Position numbers and translations under genes: made by a program. From positions 4,464,001 to 4,528,000 of the forward strand of contig JAJGBQ010000004.1 in assembly GCA_022457065.1 (NCBI GenBank): a stretch of DNA of 64,000 nucleotides, given 5' to 3'. Source of the DNA: Curvularia sp. ZM96. Taxonomy: Eukaryota; Ascomycota; Dothideomycetes; Pleosporales; Pleosporaceae. Each line of letters starts with the position of its first letter. Position 1 is the stretch's first letter. This document shows, piece by piece, positions 34,284 through 47,223 of this stretch. The notes beneath the pieces were generated by a model. The model had not been told where the DNA came from, searched no databases, and saw nothing but the letters and a program-made list of their open reading frames with translations.

Positions 34284-36154
34284 CTATAGAAATCGAGTTG
34301 GAGTTCTAATCGCGCGGCCGCGACGCGAGGTTGGAGGTGGTGAGCCTGCAGCACCTCCCTGAGGCTCTTCACTGTCTTGAGGCCTCGCGATAGGCCTCTT
34401 TTTTTGAACAGCCTTTGCAGAAGCCTTGAAGCTCCTCCTCCTACCCCTTTGGGAAGTTTTGATAGCTTTTTGAAGTTGTTTTGCAGCCTTGCGAGCCGCG
34501 ATCCTTGAGGCCTTTTCAACAGCCTTCTCCTCTATCTCCTTCTGCCTTATTAGGCTCACTGCAAGCCTCGCCTGACGCCTCTGCTCCTTCTCCCTCGCCC
34601 TCGCCTGCTTTGTCTCCTCGCGTTGCCTCATCGTATCAGCTTTTTGGAGCTGTAGCTGCTCCTGCTCCTCCTCCTGGAGTCGCAGGCGATCGCGCGCCTC
34701 CTTCACCTTCCTTGGAGACCAGAATACAGCTCCACCGTGATAATCTTTGGCCTCCTGCAGGGGTAGAGGCTTGCCCCGCTTCCTGCGTGTCCTCTCATTA
34801 ACTAGGGCCTCCCTTAGTTTCCTTACCTCCTCCTTGAGGAGACTATTTTGAACAGAACTTGAGTGAAGGACCTGGCTGAGCCTTTTGACCTGCCTATCGC
34901 CCTGATCAGCGACTACCTGACGCAGCAGACGCTCTATCTTCCTCCAATCAGAGGCACTGAGGGCTGAGGAGTCGCTATCGCTTGTAGGATCAGAAACAGA
35001 GAAGCGCTGAAGGATTACCTCTGGGTTAAAAGGTGAGAGGCCCGTAGCCTTGAAGGCGTTCAGGATCGTTATTTCCTTGAAGGAGGCCTGCCAGGCTTGG
35101 TAGAAGAGGGGAAGAAGTCTCTCTTACTCATTGAAGTGAGGCCTTGGCTCCTATCCATAAAGGCAGAAACCTCGTTCGAGTACGCTGTTGAGAGAGGCTT
35201 GAACATGCTGACGTCGAGAGGCTGTAGCGTGTGGGTTGAGTGAGGAGGATAGACTGCGAGGAGGATCTTGTTTTGATCACAATACTCAATAAAATCCATT
35301 GTAAGGTGAGATCCATGGCCGTCAAGGATAAGTAATCGGTAGGAGGAGCGTGCCTTCGCCCTTGTACTGCGATCAAACACCTGCTGCAGCCACGCGAGGC
35401 CTATCTCATTGTTCGTCCAGCCAGAAGGTGATGAGGACACTCGAATCTGATGTGTATCTGGATCAAGGGCCTGCAGCCAGGTGTCCTGTATAGACCCTGA
35501 GGCTGACTGATAGATCAAGGCAGGCTCGAGGTAAGATCCATCAGCGCAAATACAGGCTAGCAGCGTTATCCACTCGCGGGAGCCATCCTGTATAGTACTC
35601 CTCCTTTTTCCATCCTCGTACGAGGCTCTACTAAAGATCCTCCTTGAGCGACTCACTACACCAAGCATGAAGCCCTTCTCATCCATATTGTAGATATGAC
35701 GCGCCTCGACGTGATATTGATCGATTTTATCGCGTAGGAGGCTAAAGTAGAGGCTATACTTACTCCTAGAGTCAGCTTTGTGGCGACAGTTATCCATGCC
35801 TACTGCCCACTTTGAGATAAGCTGATCAGGATAGCGCTGAATAAAGCGACTAACCCAGTGTACTCCAACCTCTCTCTTGGCGATCTGCGACGCAAAATTG
35901 CGTATCATTGACTGAGTAGGTGGCAGGCCTCTGTCTGTAAGTTGATTGATATAGGCTATCAAGGCCTGCTCCTGGTGTAGGTGGAGGAGCTGTCGTTTTT
36001 GGCAGCCTGTTGTAGGAGAGGCGCAGCGACCTTGGTGTCTTCGGGTGAGCGTAGATCGAACAACACCAAATCTTTTTGCAATCTCAGTATACGTAAACGA
36101 TTCTTCAGGTCCTAAGGCATCAATAGCTGCAAGCGCAGCCTCGATATTGCTCAT
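34284..36154 (-). pseudogene. Fot1/Pogo-type DDE transposase with one frame break
   Basis: Starts MSNIEAALAAIDALGPEES at 36154 (an upstream in-frame Met lies outside the element). Order: Psq HTH, CENP-B HTH (LPPTQSMIRNFASQIA), and a DDE_1 core with all three acidic positions present (YNMDEKGFML, LLILDGHGSHLT, HTLQPLDVSMFKPL). After KRDFFP near 35110 the frame shifts by one base in a C-rich run. It continues in a second frame through a coiled-coil basic tail to 34284. No stop and no RIP-type active-site change were seen, unlike transposon 1. This copy is younger or under less attack; the frameshift could also be a sequencing error. Confidence 0.88.
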
Positions 36155-36195
36155 GGTGGTGGATATATAAGGTGTTGAGGTTGTAGTGGTTGCAG

Positions 36196-36243
36196 GGCCG
36201 CGCGCGCACGAAGTGGTTGCGCGCACGAAGTGGTGGGGCACGG
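36196..36243 (-). repeat. Right TIR of transposon 2
   Basis: Reverse complement of 34132-34179, followed by TA. Confidence 0.9.
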
Positions 36244-36409
36244 TAGTGCGCGACTGTTTTCCCGCTAGCTTTCCCGCGGACCGCACAAGGGCATCAGGGA
36301 GCCCCGGTTATGCATGTGACTTCCAGCGCGTTGCTGCATCTCAGATGCATCGACAAATATCCATCACCTTCTTGAAATACTCTACTCTATATTCTATCTC
36401 CTTGCTCGA

Positions 36410-39400
36410 TTACTTCTCTCCATCTCTCATCGTCACTAACTTACTCTTCTCTGCGATCTTTTCTGCAAACGCTCTCATTGGTACTGCAGCCAGAATCTCC
36501 AGCAACGCCATGTTTGCCTGCAGCTCTCTTGTAATCCAATTACGCACCTCCAGAGCTACCAATGAATCAACTCCATAGCGGTACATGGGCCGGCTTGGGT
36601 CTACTTCAGAAACAGGCATGAGCAAGATTTCCGCTGTTCTGTGGACTAGCGCGTCTGTGATGATAGACACAGCCTCGTCGAAAGTAGATACAGTAGCAAG
36701 ACGTGCAGAAGGCGATGATGAAGCAGAGGAGCCATCTGCGTCCGTGGAAGAAGCTGCATCTATACTCAATACGTTGAGTGGACCGAATCGCGGGTCGGTG
36801 AAATGCTCTGGGCGCTCTAAACCAAATTTCTTCATCACATCTGCGGTCCCAAGACCGGTACATATTTGAGTAGGGCATGCCTCCCCTTTGCACTCACGGT
36901 TGATGATGCTTTTCATCAGGGCGTGGAACGGTTTCTCTCGAATGCCGAGAACAGCTTCCCAGAGAGCGAGCTTGCCAGTGGTACCCTGCTCGGCCAGGAT
37001 GCCGACATCGCGCATGATGCCTAGATTAATCGCAACAGCCTTGAGACCTTGGTTGCGACGGTGTTGTGCGAGTGCATCCTGGAAGGTATTCGCAGCGGCG
37101 TACGCGGTTTGCCCTGTATAACCAAAAATGCCAGAGATAGACGAGCAAATTAGGAAAAAGTCGAGTGGGCGGGTGGCAGAGAAGTAGTGGTGTAGATTGA
37201 GCGTTCCTTGAATCTTGGGCCGCGTAGGTCCGGTCCAGTCCTCGTAAGACATCTTCTCGAAAAGCGTATCGCGCAACAGCATAGCCATTTGAAGCACACC
37301 CGCAATGGGCGGGAGATCGTCAGCACACTGCTGCATAGCAGAGCAGAAAGCATCCTCATCTGCGATATCTGCTCGATAAGCCTTGACTACGGCACCAAGC
37401 GCAGTGAGATCATCTATCGTGGCTTTGGCCTTCTCGCCGGCATCGCCGGACCGGGATACGAATGCAATATGACGTGCTCCACAGGCAATGAACTCCCGCG
37501 CCAGACTTCGACCAAGGCCGCCCAGACCGCCAACGAAAAGATACGTGGCATCGGGATTGAGACGAAGTACATCCTTGGCCTTGCAGAGCACGGGCGCCTG
37601 AGCATCCTCTCCAAAAGAGAGCACAAGCTTACCACGATGCTTACCCTGCTGCATAGTGCGGAAAGCAGTTCCCAACTCCGAAACAGGGTATACAGTCAAG
37701 GGGTAGGCTGAGCGCAGAACACCTTGGTGGACGAGAGAAAAGGTGTCTGAAAGAATGTTGCCCAAGGTTTCGAGGCCCTCAGCGCAGAAGAAATTGGCAA
37801 TGTTGATAAAAGCAAAGGTCGTGCTCCGGCTGAATGGGCGCATGTCAAGACGCATGTTGTTTGTGATATCGCGCAGCCCAATCTCAACAAATGTACCAAA
37901 GGGCGCAAGGCATGCCCAGGAAACACGAAGCAGTTCCCCAGAAAGAGAATTGAGCACACAATCGACGCCGCGGCCGCCGGTGACACGCTTGATGGCTTTC
38001 AAGAAGCTGGCGTCGCGAGAATAGAAGATGTGCGCCTCGGGTATGTTGTACCTGTCCATCAGTAGACTGCGCTTGTCGTTACTTCTAATCGTTACGTAAA
38101 CCGTCAGTCCTAAGTAGGCAGCTAATTGTAGTGCAGCTTGACTAACACCACCAGCAGCAGCGTGGATGAGGACGGATTGGCCCCGGTGCAATTTGGCAAT
38201 GTTGATGATGGCGTGGTAAGCAGTGACGTGTACCATGGGCAATGCCGCGGCTTCTTCGAAGGACATGGAATCCGGAATGTGTACAGCGAGGCGATGATCA
38301 ATCTGGAGCTTAGTCGTGTGCATGCCCTCCCAGAGAAGCGTCACTCGATCGCCAGGCTTGAAGCGTGAGGCTGCAGCCCTGCCGGTTGCGGTGACAATAC
38401 CGCTGGCTTCTTGGCCAATCAGGGACACTCCAACCAGTCCCATGGCTGCCATAATATCCTTGAAGCTGGTGGTTGTGTTAGCAAAAACAATTAGTGCAAG
38501 CAGTATGGCTGTCTTACTTGATGCCCGTCGCCTTGATATCTACTTCAATTTCCGTCTCTCCGAGTGTAGCCTTCATACGGTCGTCCTCGATGAATGTCAG
38601 TGTGTCCAAAAGACCTGGCTTACCTATCGTCAGCCTCAACGGTTTGACCTGGTCTGCTAACCGTTGCACACGGACGGAATCTTCAAGGCAGTTCCGGACG
38701 TCCGCATTGCCTTCGGGACTGTTGTAGATACGCGCAACCTCGAGCATACCATTGCGCTCCCGGTACTCATCGTCTTGAGCTTTGGTTGCGAGAATACGAC
38801 TGATAAGCGAAGGAGCGCATTGTAAAGCCGTTTGCAAGCTACTCAGGTGCAAGACTTGGAACTTAATGCCCGGTACTTCACTCCTCATAGTCCTTCGAAT
38901 GCCTTCGATCACGCCCATGGATGGATCATCGCCAGCGTTTACCCACAACAAGCGCTCGCTGCTCAGCACCAACTTGCGAAAGTTATGAAAACCAGGCTCT
39001 GATAGCGAAGATAGCATCGGCGTGTTGAGTTCCAGCAGTGAAATAATAGTTTTGCCTTCGAGTTCCGTCTCGGTATAAGCACTTATCTCAGTCCAAGTGG
39101 TAACGCATACGGTATAGCCTTCGTCTTGAATGGTAGTTCGCAAAGCATGCGAGAACGAGTTGGTGTCTTTGATAGGCGTCAACGAGTCGACTATAGTAAC
39201 ATCGCATTTGGCTGAAGTGTAGTTGGACAAGCCATTAGTGGGCTTCGAAACGTGCCTCTTGAACAGCGCGACCGAATTTTCAACATGCAAGACACATTGG
39301 AACTCTTTGGCCTTCAGGATTGACATAAGTCGATCAAAATCCTTCTTTACCTCAAGTATCAAGGTAGCATCTGGCTTTCCAAGATTTGTCAAACGATCCA

Positions 39401-42400
39401 ACAGTTTTTCCATATTTTCGCAATCACTGACGGCCCGGGGAACAATAAGGACATCAGCTGCAGTAACACCTTCAGGCATAGGGTCGTCCAATCCACCTAG
39501 GTAGAATGGACTTCCACCCAGATGTGCGTTGGCACTGTTGTCCTCGAGTGAAGTCTCGGCGCTCATAGTAGCGTAATAGACATGGCTCGGCTGTATGGTT
39601 CCGCTGGGCAGCCGTGACATGACTGTACGGTTCGATGGCTCAAGATTTGGAGTGAGCTCGATCACAATTGCTGAAGGATTGTTGTGGATTTGCAAGAGAA
39701 CAAGCTGCAGTATGTGTTAGCTACATTCGGTGAGATATAAAGTGTACTTATTTCCTCTGCGAAAATGACACGGAATAGGTGTTGGGAGATGGGTAATTAC
39801 CTCGCAAACTCTAGCTTCGGGGGCAGAAGCCAACACCAGGTTTCGGAGTTCTTCTTGGGTCGCAATTGTAAGAGAAGGGTTCCAACGAACGACAGACGTG
39901 ATTTCCGCGGGATCTACTTCAAGCTGCTGGGTGTCCTGGGCTTCCGTGTCATTCTCGAGCTCTGAAACTCGGTAGTCGGTAATAGACAAAACGACTTTGG
40001 AAAGCCCAGTGTCGAAAGTGTTGATGTTCGATGATAGCTCTTTAAAGCCATGTCTCTTGGATGTACAGAGTCCCTGCATAATGTATCCGATGTCTCCAGG
40101 TATGTCCAGGGATATCTCCATCTCGCCGATGAACGTAGGCAAGACGGGCTTGTCCGTCTCGAACCTTCCATTCTTATACGTACTACCGAGGCAACCTTGC
40201 AGAATAGAGTCGAGCGTACCTGCGTGGATGAGGAATGGACGATCAGTCTGGCCTTTACTATACGTCTCTCCTATGTCGACTAGCCTCACAGTGTAAGTGG
40301 ACTGGCCATCCCCAAGACGGACATTTTGAACGCCTTGAAAAGCCTCGCCGTATTTCCAAGAGATTTTTTCGAACTGTTCATAGAAATCTTCCTTGGAATA
40401 GGTGTCTGGGCACTCCTCATGGACACGGTAGTATTCTGAGATTGCAGACTTCTCAAAGTTGGCGTTCTCCCTCGCCATCTGCTCGCTGGTGGTATCTGCA
40501 TAATCTATGGTGATCAGACCCTGACAATTGTCGCGCAACTGGCTGGTGCCAACGCACGAGGAGATGGTAAACTCCCACCATGAAGAGGGAGTGGATCCTG
40601 AAGTAGCAATAAGATGCGGCCGCATGTGCAAAATTACCTCGGTGGCCATATCTTCAGGAAGTGCCATAGCAGCGGAGAAGGACACTTCGCGAAAACGGAG
40701 AGATCGAGCCGTCTTTCCTGGCTCCACCAATTGCCTTGCAGCTTCGATTGCCATGCTGACCAGCCCAGCTGCAGGGAACAATACAGTACTCCCAACCTTA
40801 TGGCCTCGAAGCCAAGGTTCGTCAGAAAGTCTGAGGAAGTTGCGCCAGACATGCTGGCTCTCATCCATCATCGGGACCTGAGCCCCGATAAAACTTCTGG
40901 ACGAAAATTGGCGCGTCATTAGCTCCATCTGAATGCGGGTCTCGTGGCGAAAGACCTTTGAATGGTTCCACTGATAGGGAGGAAGGTCTGTTAGTCGACG
41001 GACCTTTAGATCCCCATTAACCTTGGTGATATCAAGAGAAACACCATCAAGGTACAACTCTGATGCCAACTCAAGGCTAGTTTCCAGTGCGTTGCGTCCT
41101 CGGATGAGCATCGACTTGTAGCTCACATTCTTGATGCCGTGGTGATCCAGTATCTGCTCCACCGGCCCGCCAAGAGCGCTGTGTGGGCCAACTTCGATTA
41201 GCAAATCTACAGTGTTGTTGCTTTCGCTACGATCGTCGTTTGCATCATGGTCAGTTGGTCTGATGAGCTCTTTGACCGCGTCGGAGAAAAGTACTGGCGA
41301 AACCAAGTTGCGAACCCAATAGTATGGTCCTAGAAGCTCTGGAGCAACCTCTTGGCCGGTCACGCTAGATACCATTTTCTGAATTCTTACTTCGTCTTCT
41401 TCGTCGGTGTAGTCTTGCGTTATGGGCTCAAGGTCGGCGATGGATGCAGAGTAGCTACCAAACACGCGATTCATGTGGCGACTGTGATACGCCATCTCAA
41501 CCTTCAAGCGTCGAGCAAAAACCTTGCGCTCATCAAATATAGCTCGGAGTCGCTCGAGAGCATCCACATCACCAGATAGTGTGACGCTAGAAGGAGAGTT
41601 GACACAGGCCACAACAGCTGTGCCACTGAGCTTTGATTGCTCAATCACATCATCTGCCTCGTCTCGCGAACAGCCAACAGCCATCATCCCGCCCTTGAGA
41701 TCTGGTGCGTCTGTTTGAAGCTTAGTGGCGGCCATTCCTCTGAAATAAGCTGCAGCAATCGCATCTCGGTGGCTCAGCGCTCCAATGCTATATGCTGCTG
41801 CAATTTCACCGCTGGAATGGCCGACCACTCGGGAAGGTACAACCCCCCAGATTGTAGTTCATCAACCAGAGCGATCTGCAGCACAGAACATATGGGTTGG
41901 CTAATCTCTGGGTAACTTAGGCGAGATTCCGCTGGGGCGTTTTCAAGCTCAGCAATAGGATCCCAGAGACATCCCATCTCTCGGAGATAAATTGCCGATT
42001 GTTGAACGGATTCCCTAAACACTTGGCGGTCGAGCATTTCCACACCCATACGAGCCCACTGAGCACCTTGACCTGTGAAAACAAATCCGATTCGAGGGGC
42101 TCTGTCCCTACTGCTCGCTTCTCGAGAAGCACCATTGCCAGGTTTAGTGACTAGGTAATCGCGAAGCTCCGTGGTATGCTCTGCGAGACAGGTTGCGCGC
42201 CATGACAGACTAGACTTGGCCCCTGAAAGCGTATGGGCCAAATTCGCCAAAAATTCGGAGCTTGATGCTGCAGCACCAAGATTATCTATGTGGTGGGCCA
42301 GAGCATCAGCATTACGCTTGAAGCCGGCCTGGTCGTGACTGCTGAAAACAAAGAGTCGTTTCTTATTTCGAGCCTTCTGAAATTTGGTAAAGTCCCCCAG

Positions 42401-44016
42401 CTTTACGGATATGTCTGTCAGGCGATTCGAATTGAATGATTCGAGAACTGCATGGCCATTCGTACCGCCCATGCCAAAGCCGCTAACACTCATGCGTTTG
42501 GTCTGGGAAACGGGCCAAGGTGTCGGCTTCAAAGGCACTGCAACATTCCACTCTTCGAAAGGAATATTTGGGTTACCATTTGTGAAATGGATGTTGGGTG
42601 GGATCAGGTTATGCTCCATGGCGAGAATTCCTTTGATGATTCCAGATACACCAGCAGCCGATTCAAGATGGCCGATCTGATGATAGGTCAGTGGGGTGGA
42701 GAAGGGTAATAATAATAACGCTGTAAACTCACATTCGGTTTGACACTTCCTACGTACAGCTTTCGCGGTTTCGATGAACCCTTTCCAATCGTGCTGTATA
42801 TCGCCTTTACCTCGATCGGATCGCCAACCTTGGTACCAGTGCCCTAACGTTATCTTCAGCAACAGCCAGTATTGTGTGCGTGACATGGGTGACTTACGTG
42901 TGCCTCAACATATTGAGTCGAACCGTAGTCCAGTCCGTTAGACTCATACACATATTTGATGAGTGCTGCCTGTGCTTCAAAGGACGGCATTGTGACTGCG
43001 TGAGACCACATTAGCAATTGGTATATTGTGTAAGTTGTGCATGCCACTTCGACATAACTCCCTTCAGTTGAATGGAACTGTTCCTACTTACTTCCTTGTG
43101 TAAAGCCATCTGAGTTGACACCAGTAGCACGAATCACGGCCCGAATGCTGTCACCATCTCGAATCGCCTTGTCCAAGCGCTTCAGAATGATGATTCCACA
43201 GCCCTCACCGCGACCATATCCGCCCGCACTCTCGTCAAAAGCTTTCGATCGACCCTGGGGATTCAGGAATGTGAGGTTGTTGAGATGTGTCGTGAAGTCG
43301 GGAGTGAGCATCAAGCTGACGCCACCAGTAACGGCCATTTCCGATTCTCCTGACTTCAAGCTTTGACATGCCAAATGAGTGGCCACGAGACTCGATGAGC
43401 AAGCTGTTTGGACCGTAGCACTAGGCCCGTGGATATTGAAGAAATGCGAGATGCGGTTCGAGATCATCTCATCACCAGTTCCAAGGAGATGGTATTTGGG
43501 GTTTTGTAAGAAATCTCGTTCAACTGCCCCTCGATAGTCACTAGGGCCAGACCCAATATAACAAGCTGTCTGGGTGCCTGAAACCTGCTGAAGTGGCAAG
43601 TTGGCATTTTCAAATGCTTCATATGCCACTTCTAGAGCCATCCGCTGCTTAGGGTCTAGAGCAATGGCTTCCGCTGCTGTGATATTGAAAAAGGATGCAT
43701 CAAAAACATAGGGATCTTCTTTAAGAAAGTGTCCACCTTTCGTAGGGAGCGAATTCAGCTTTCCATTGACTGGGTGGTAGAAAGCGTCTGAGTTCCATCT
43801 GCTTGATTTGGGTGAGTATGCATCTGCAATCTTGTGAGTCTACTGTAACTTATGAATGCTTCGGACTTCACCTGGGGCTAAGCACTCCAATAACTTACCT
43901 CTGCCATTCTTGAGCATATCCCAGAACTTCGAAGGAGAGCTAGCATCTCCAGGAAAACGGCATGCCAGGCCAACGACGGCAATGGGGACGTCGAGCGACG
44001 TAGTTGCAGAAGGCAT
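36410..44016 (-). CDS. Highly reducing polyketide synthase (KS-AT-DH-ER-KR-ACP), frame broken in AT
   Basis: Exons: 44016-43899, 43823-43092, 42995-42898, 42843-42733, 42676-39801, 39704-38518 and 38465-36410; coding capacity about 2390 residues. KS: IAVVGLACRFPGD, VQTACSSSLVATHLA, GTGTKVGDPIEVK (split), IGHLESAAGV. AT: VFTGQGAQW and GHSSGEIAAAY. DH: WLRGHKVGSTVLFPAAG and TLDSILQG. No methyltransferase motif is seen in the 1230-1700 linker. ER: LIHAAAGGVSQAALQLA, with Ser where GGVGQ is usual. KR: VGGLGGLGRSLA and YAAANTFQDAL. ACP: YGVDSLVALEV. This layout matches reducing partners of resorcylic acid lactone pathways. At the C6 run 41843-41848 the frame shifts by one base between LVDELQS and GHSSGE. 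As sequenced it is broken; a homopolymer error is the main alternative. A start at 44052 is also possible. Shares its promoter with the MFS gene. Confidence 0.88.
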
Positions 44017-44789
44017 CCTGCTTTCTTGGAAAATCCAGTAGTATCTTTTCAAAGAGATCTAAGGGTGGTTTGATAACATCTAAAAAGAAAAATTCTATTG
44101 CTGTTATAAATGCTCGAGGAGTGACTTCGCTCTTGGATCTTGACTGTTTAAGAACACCACCTGGGCCCGCCTAAGACGCTCCACCATGTGTGCTAGCATT
44201 ATCACTATGGGGATAGCCTTGCATGGAATCGAAGAAGTGTTGTGAGTCTGACTCCCATTACCGGGTGGCTGCAGCGGCCTAGGATTCATGGACGAGGGTG
44301 TACCGCAGTCAGCAGATAGTATCGGTGTTGGTGTGGAATGATTAGGGTACGGCCCGGACCCTTCTCACATGAGTTCAGATTCTGACAAGGCTCCGTCAGC
44401 TTCCCGCGAAGTGTGTTGAGGGCATGAGATAAAAAGTATCAGTCAGCCCCTAGCCTCGACCGTGCGAAGCGTGGGATGAACGGTCGAACTCAACCGTACG
44501 GTGCGGCGGTCGACGGTAGGGCTGGACGCTCGTCCGCCGGCGCTAGGCTACTTTGGGATTCACCCGTGTTTACTATCGTCCGACGGTGGAATCATTGAGC
44601 ACAGCAACGGAAAAAAAACCACACGGCGGTCGAATTTTGTCCTGTTCCGAGTGTGTTCAGTGACAATCTATGGACCGTGCGGATCATGGACTTAGCTCTA
44701 CTTTACTTTATCACGTTTTTCTTCTCTTGTCTTCCCGTTGCAACGAACAACTCAACTGCGGTCTCACTTTTTCGACAAAGACAGCGACA
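44017..44789. promoter_or_regulatory. Bidirectional HR-PKS/MFS promoter with repeated CGGTCGA
   Basis: 773 bp between divergent start codons. It contains CTCGACCG at 44455-44462, CGGTCGAA at 44481-44488, CGGTCGAC at 44507-44514 and CGGTCGAA at 44627-44634. Another CGGTCGAA (49664-49671) lies upstream of the cluster regulator. On the minus strand TTTATAAC lies about 90 bp upstream of the HR-PKS ATG. CGG-centred sites are what Zn2Cys6 proteins bind, so these are candidate sites for the cluster regulator. Confidence 0.45.
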
Positions 44790-46710
44790 ATGACTGACAG
44801 CTCGAATTTCGAAAGCAACAACCAGGCCGACATGGGAACGCCCCGGCCGGCCGCATCTGGCCATGACGAGCATGTTGCAGCTGAGAGCATCTCTGAAAAG
44901 CAAGATAGCGTCACAGCCTCACCTACCGACAAAGTGGAGCCCGAATATCTGACTGGCTTCCGACTGGGCCTCGTCATGTTCACAATCTTTGTGAGCACCA
45001 TTCTCGTCTCTTTAGAAATTGGTATCATCGCAACCGCAATCCCCGGTATCACCAACGACTTTCGCAAACTCGATGATGTAGGCTGGTATGGCAGCGCGAC
45101 ATTTATTCTTGCAGCTGCTGCCTCGCCATTGTGGGGCAAGCTGTACAAGTATCTCAACGTCAAATGGGTCTATCTCAGCGCAGTCGGCATCTTCTTGGTA
45201 GGCAGTATCGTTGCTGCTGCGGCGCCAAATAGCGTTTCTGTCATTATTGGCCGTGCCCTCCAAGGTTGGGGAGCTTCTGGTGTTCTCGGTGGCACTCTCA
45301 TCGTCATCAATTATGTGGCTGCACCTAGACATCATCCCCTCCTGATTGGCACTTGGATGGCCATCTTCATGGTGTCCACTATCCTTGGGCCAGTCATTGG
45401 CGGCGCATTCACAAGTGGGGTAAGTGCTCTTGACTGCTTCATAACTATAGATAAGATTGTGTGTTATCTAACATGATCATGGCTGTAGGTTACCTGGCGC
45501 TGGTGCTTCTGGATCAACTTGCCCGTTGGTGGACCAATCGTCGTCCTTTTATTACTGTTCCTTCGCATACCAGAGCACATCAAACCCGTTCCTGCTACCT
45601 GGAAAGAGATTATTCTCAATCTTGATATCCCGGGCTTCTGTCTGCTACTCGTATCTCTCGTGTGTTTGACCCTCGCGCTTCAATGGGGCGGTCAGACCAA
45701 AACTTGGGACGACGGCTCTGTTATTGCTACTCTTGTTCTCTGGATCTTGCTCACTATCGGGTTCTTCATTGTTGAATGGCTGCAAGGAGCACGCGCTATG
45801 GCTCCTTTGAGCATCTTGAAACAGCGTACGACATGGAGCAATGCCATTTTCTGCCTGATGTGAGTTATTATCTGACGCTTCAATCATTTTCAGCAATGGG
45901 TTACTAATTATCCCGTGTCTAGATCCTACGCTGCGCTCTACCAAGTCATGTTCTACCTTCCCATTTACTTCCAATCTATCCATGGTCAATCTGCCGTCAC
46001 AAGCGGTGTCAACACACTCCCATTCCTCGCCTTCTTCGCTCTAGGAGCTATGGTCAGCGGTGGCGCTATCGGAAAGACGCGCTACACACAACCCTACGAG
46101 CTAGCCGGTGCCTTAATCATGACTGCTGGTATGGCACTCATCTATATCCTTGATGTCGACTCTCCCAAAGCCAAGTACATTGGCGCTGAGGTACTCTTTG
46201 GTTTTGGAATCGGGTTGTGTAACCAGGTTCCCATGACAGTTGTTCAGGGCTTCTCAAAACCCGACGACGTCGCCAGCGCTACTGGAATCATGGTCAGTAA
46301 GTATTGACCAGCATCATTCGTATCTCAACTTCGCAATCAGACTGACGTCGTCCTCAGTGTGCCAAACCCTCAGTGGTGCCTACTTTGTTGCCATCGCACA
46401 ATCCCTTTTCGCTAATCGCATGTTGCATGCCCTCACCTCTGGCTCAAACCACCTTGACGTGGCTCTTGTTCTGGGCACTGGAGCTTCTGAACTGCAGGAT
46501 GTATTCAGTGGCGACGATTTGACTGCTGTAATTGCCGCCTATATGGTGGGTATCAAAGATGTATTCGCTTTCTCATTAGCATGTTCCGTCTTTTCAGTTA
46601 TATTGACCGCCCTTATCCCTTTCAAGAGGCTGCCTAACCATAAGAAGAAGCCTACTAAGGAGGCGAAGGCTTCAGAGGAGGTTCAACAAGAGAAGGAAGC
46701 CATTGTGTAA
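44790..46710 (+). CDS. MFS drug/toxin efflux transporter (14-helix type)
   Basis: Four exons, 44790-45419, 45489-45859, 45923-46296 and 46358-46710 (introns 61-69 bp), give 575 residues. Start chosen at the Met of MTDSSNFESNNQ, before a soluble acidic N-tail; an upstream in-frame Met exists at 44670. Signature motifs: ISNxx-like IATAIPGITNDF, GRALQGWGASGV, the motif C region GPVIGGAFTSG split by intron 1, then RWCFWINLPVGG. Many hydrophobic helices and a charged Lys/Glu tail follow. Such pumps usually export the product of the neighbouring cluster and protect the producer. Divergent from the reducing PKS. Confidence 0.92.
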
Positions 46711-47223
46711 TTCTATCACATGCAGTAATCTGGTAGAATTCTTGGAGGAATAGTGATAAATCAACAATGGAATGGAGCTACAAGCTCTTAACCGTTCATA
46801 ACTGCTTCAAATAGTACTATAGTGTAGATTAGGATGTATAGGTGTCGTTGTTCTAAGGTAGACGTTCGTGTACAATTTGAATCTTGTTGAAAACATAGTG
46901 CAATTGTTTGTAGAGTTGCAAGGTACCCTGCGCTTATGGAATGTTTAGCCTGGGCAAAAAGAGGAGTTTGCTATGCACGATTATATATAAGAGGGTGGGA
47001 GAAAGCACTGGTCAGAAAAGGAATACCAAGAAGTCGGTAGAAAGATTATCTGGGTTTGTAAGATGATGAGAATAAATTCCTAAACATACTGGTATCAACC
47101 ACCAAACAAGTAACGTATGTTCATTTCTGAGGCCGTCACCATAGTACTGACAGGGCACAAGAAAACACTAGACCCAAACGCGTATAATTATATAACACCA
47201 ATCCTTCGAGTATAAAAAATTAA
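46711..47223. other. Convergent intergenic region
   Basis: 3' flanks of the MFS and regulator genes; nothing else seen. Confidence 0.5.

Larger units (their letters stand above)
34132..36243 (-). mobile_element. Fot1/Pogo-like DNA transposon 2, inside the polyketide locus
   Basis: A 2112 bp element with 48 bp inverted ends (34132-34179 and 36196-36243) and a TA on each side (34130-34131 and 36244-36245). Each end contains the word CCACTTCGTGCGCGC twice in direct orientation, the layout expected for paired transposase binding sites. Its end sequences differ from transposon 1, so it is another family. It sits 166 bp beyond the stop codon of the highly reducing PKS, possibly within its 3' untranslated region. 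Confidence 0.9.

Noticed and set aside
33611..34519. A 302-codon minus frame running across the left end of transposon 2
   Set aside because: It crosses the transposon boundary and antisense or out-of-frame transposase sequence, so it is an artefact.
36155..36286. Upstream start extending the transposon 2 transposase to 36286
   Set aside because: The extension reads through the inverted repeat and beyond the TA duplication; the family-typical start MSNIEAALAAIDALG is at 36154.
38514..39695. A methyltransferase domain in the HR-PKS linker
   Set aside because: No SAM-binding glycine motif was found; the region reads as the structural pseudo-KR/linker seen in methyltransferase-free HR-PKSs.
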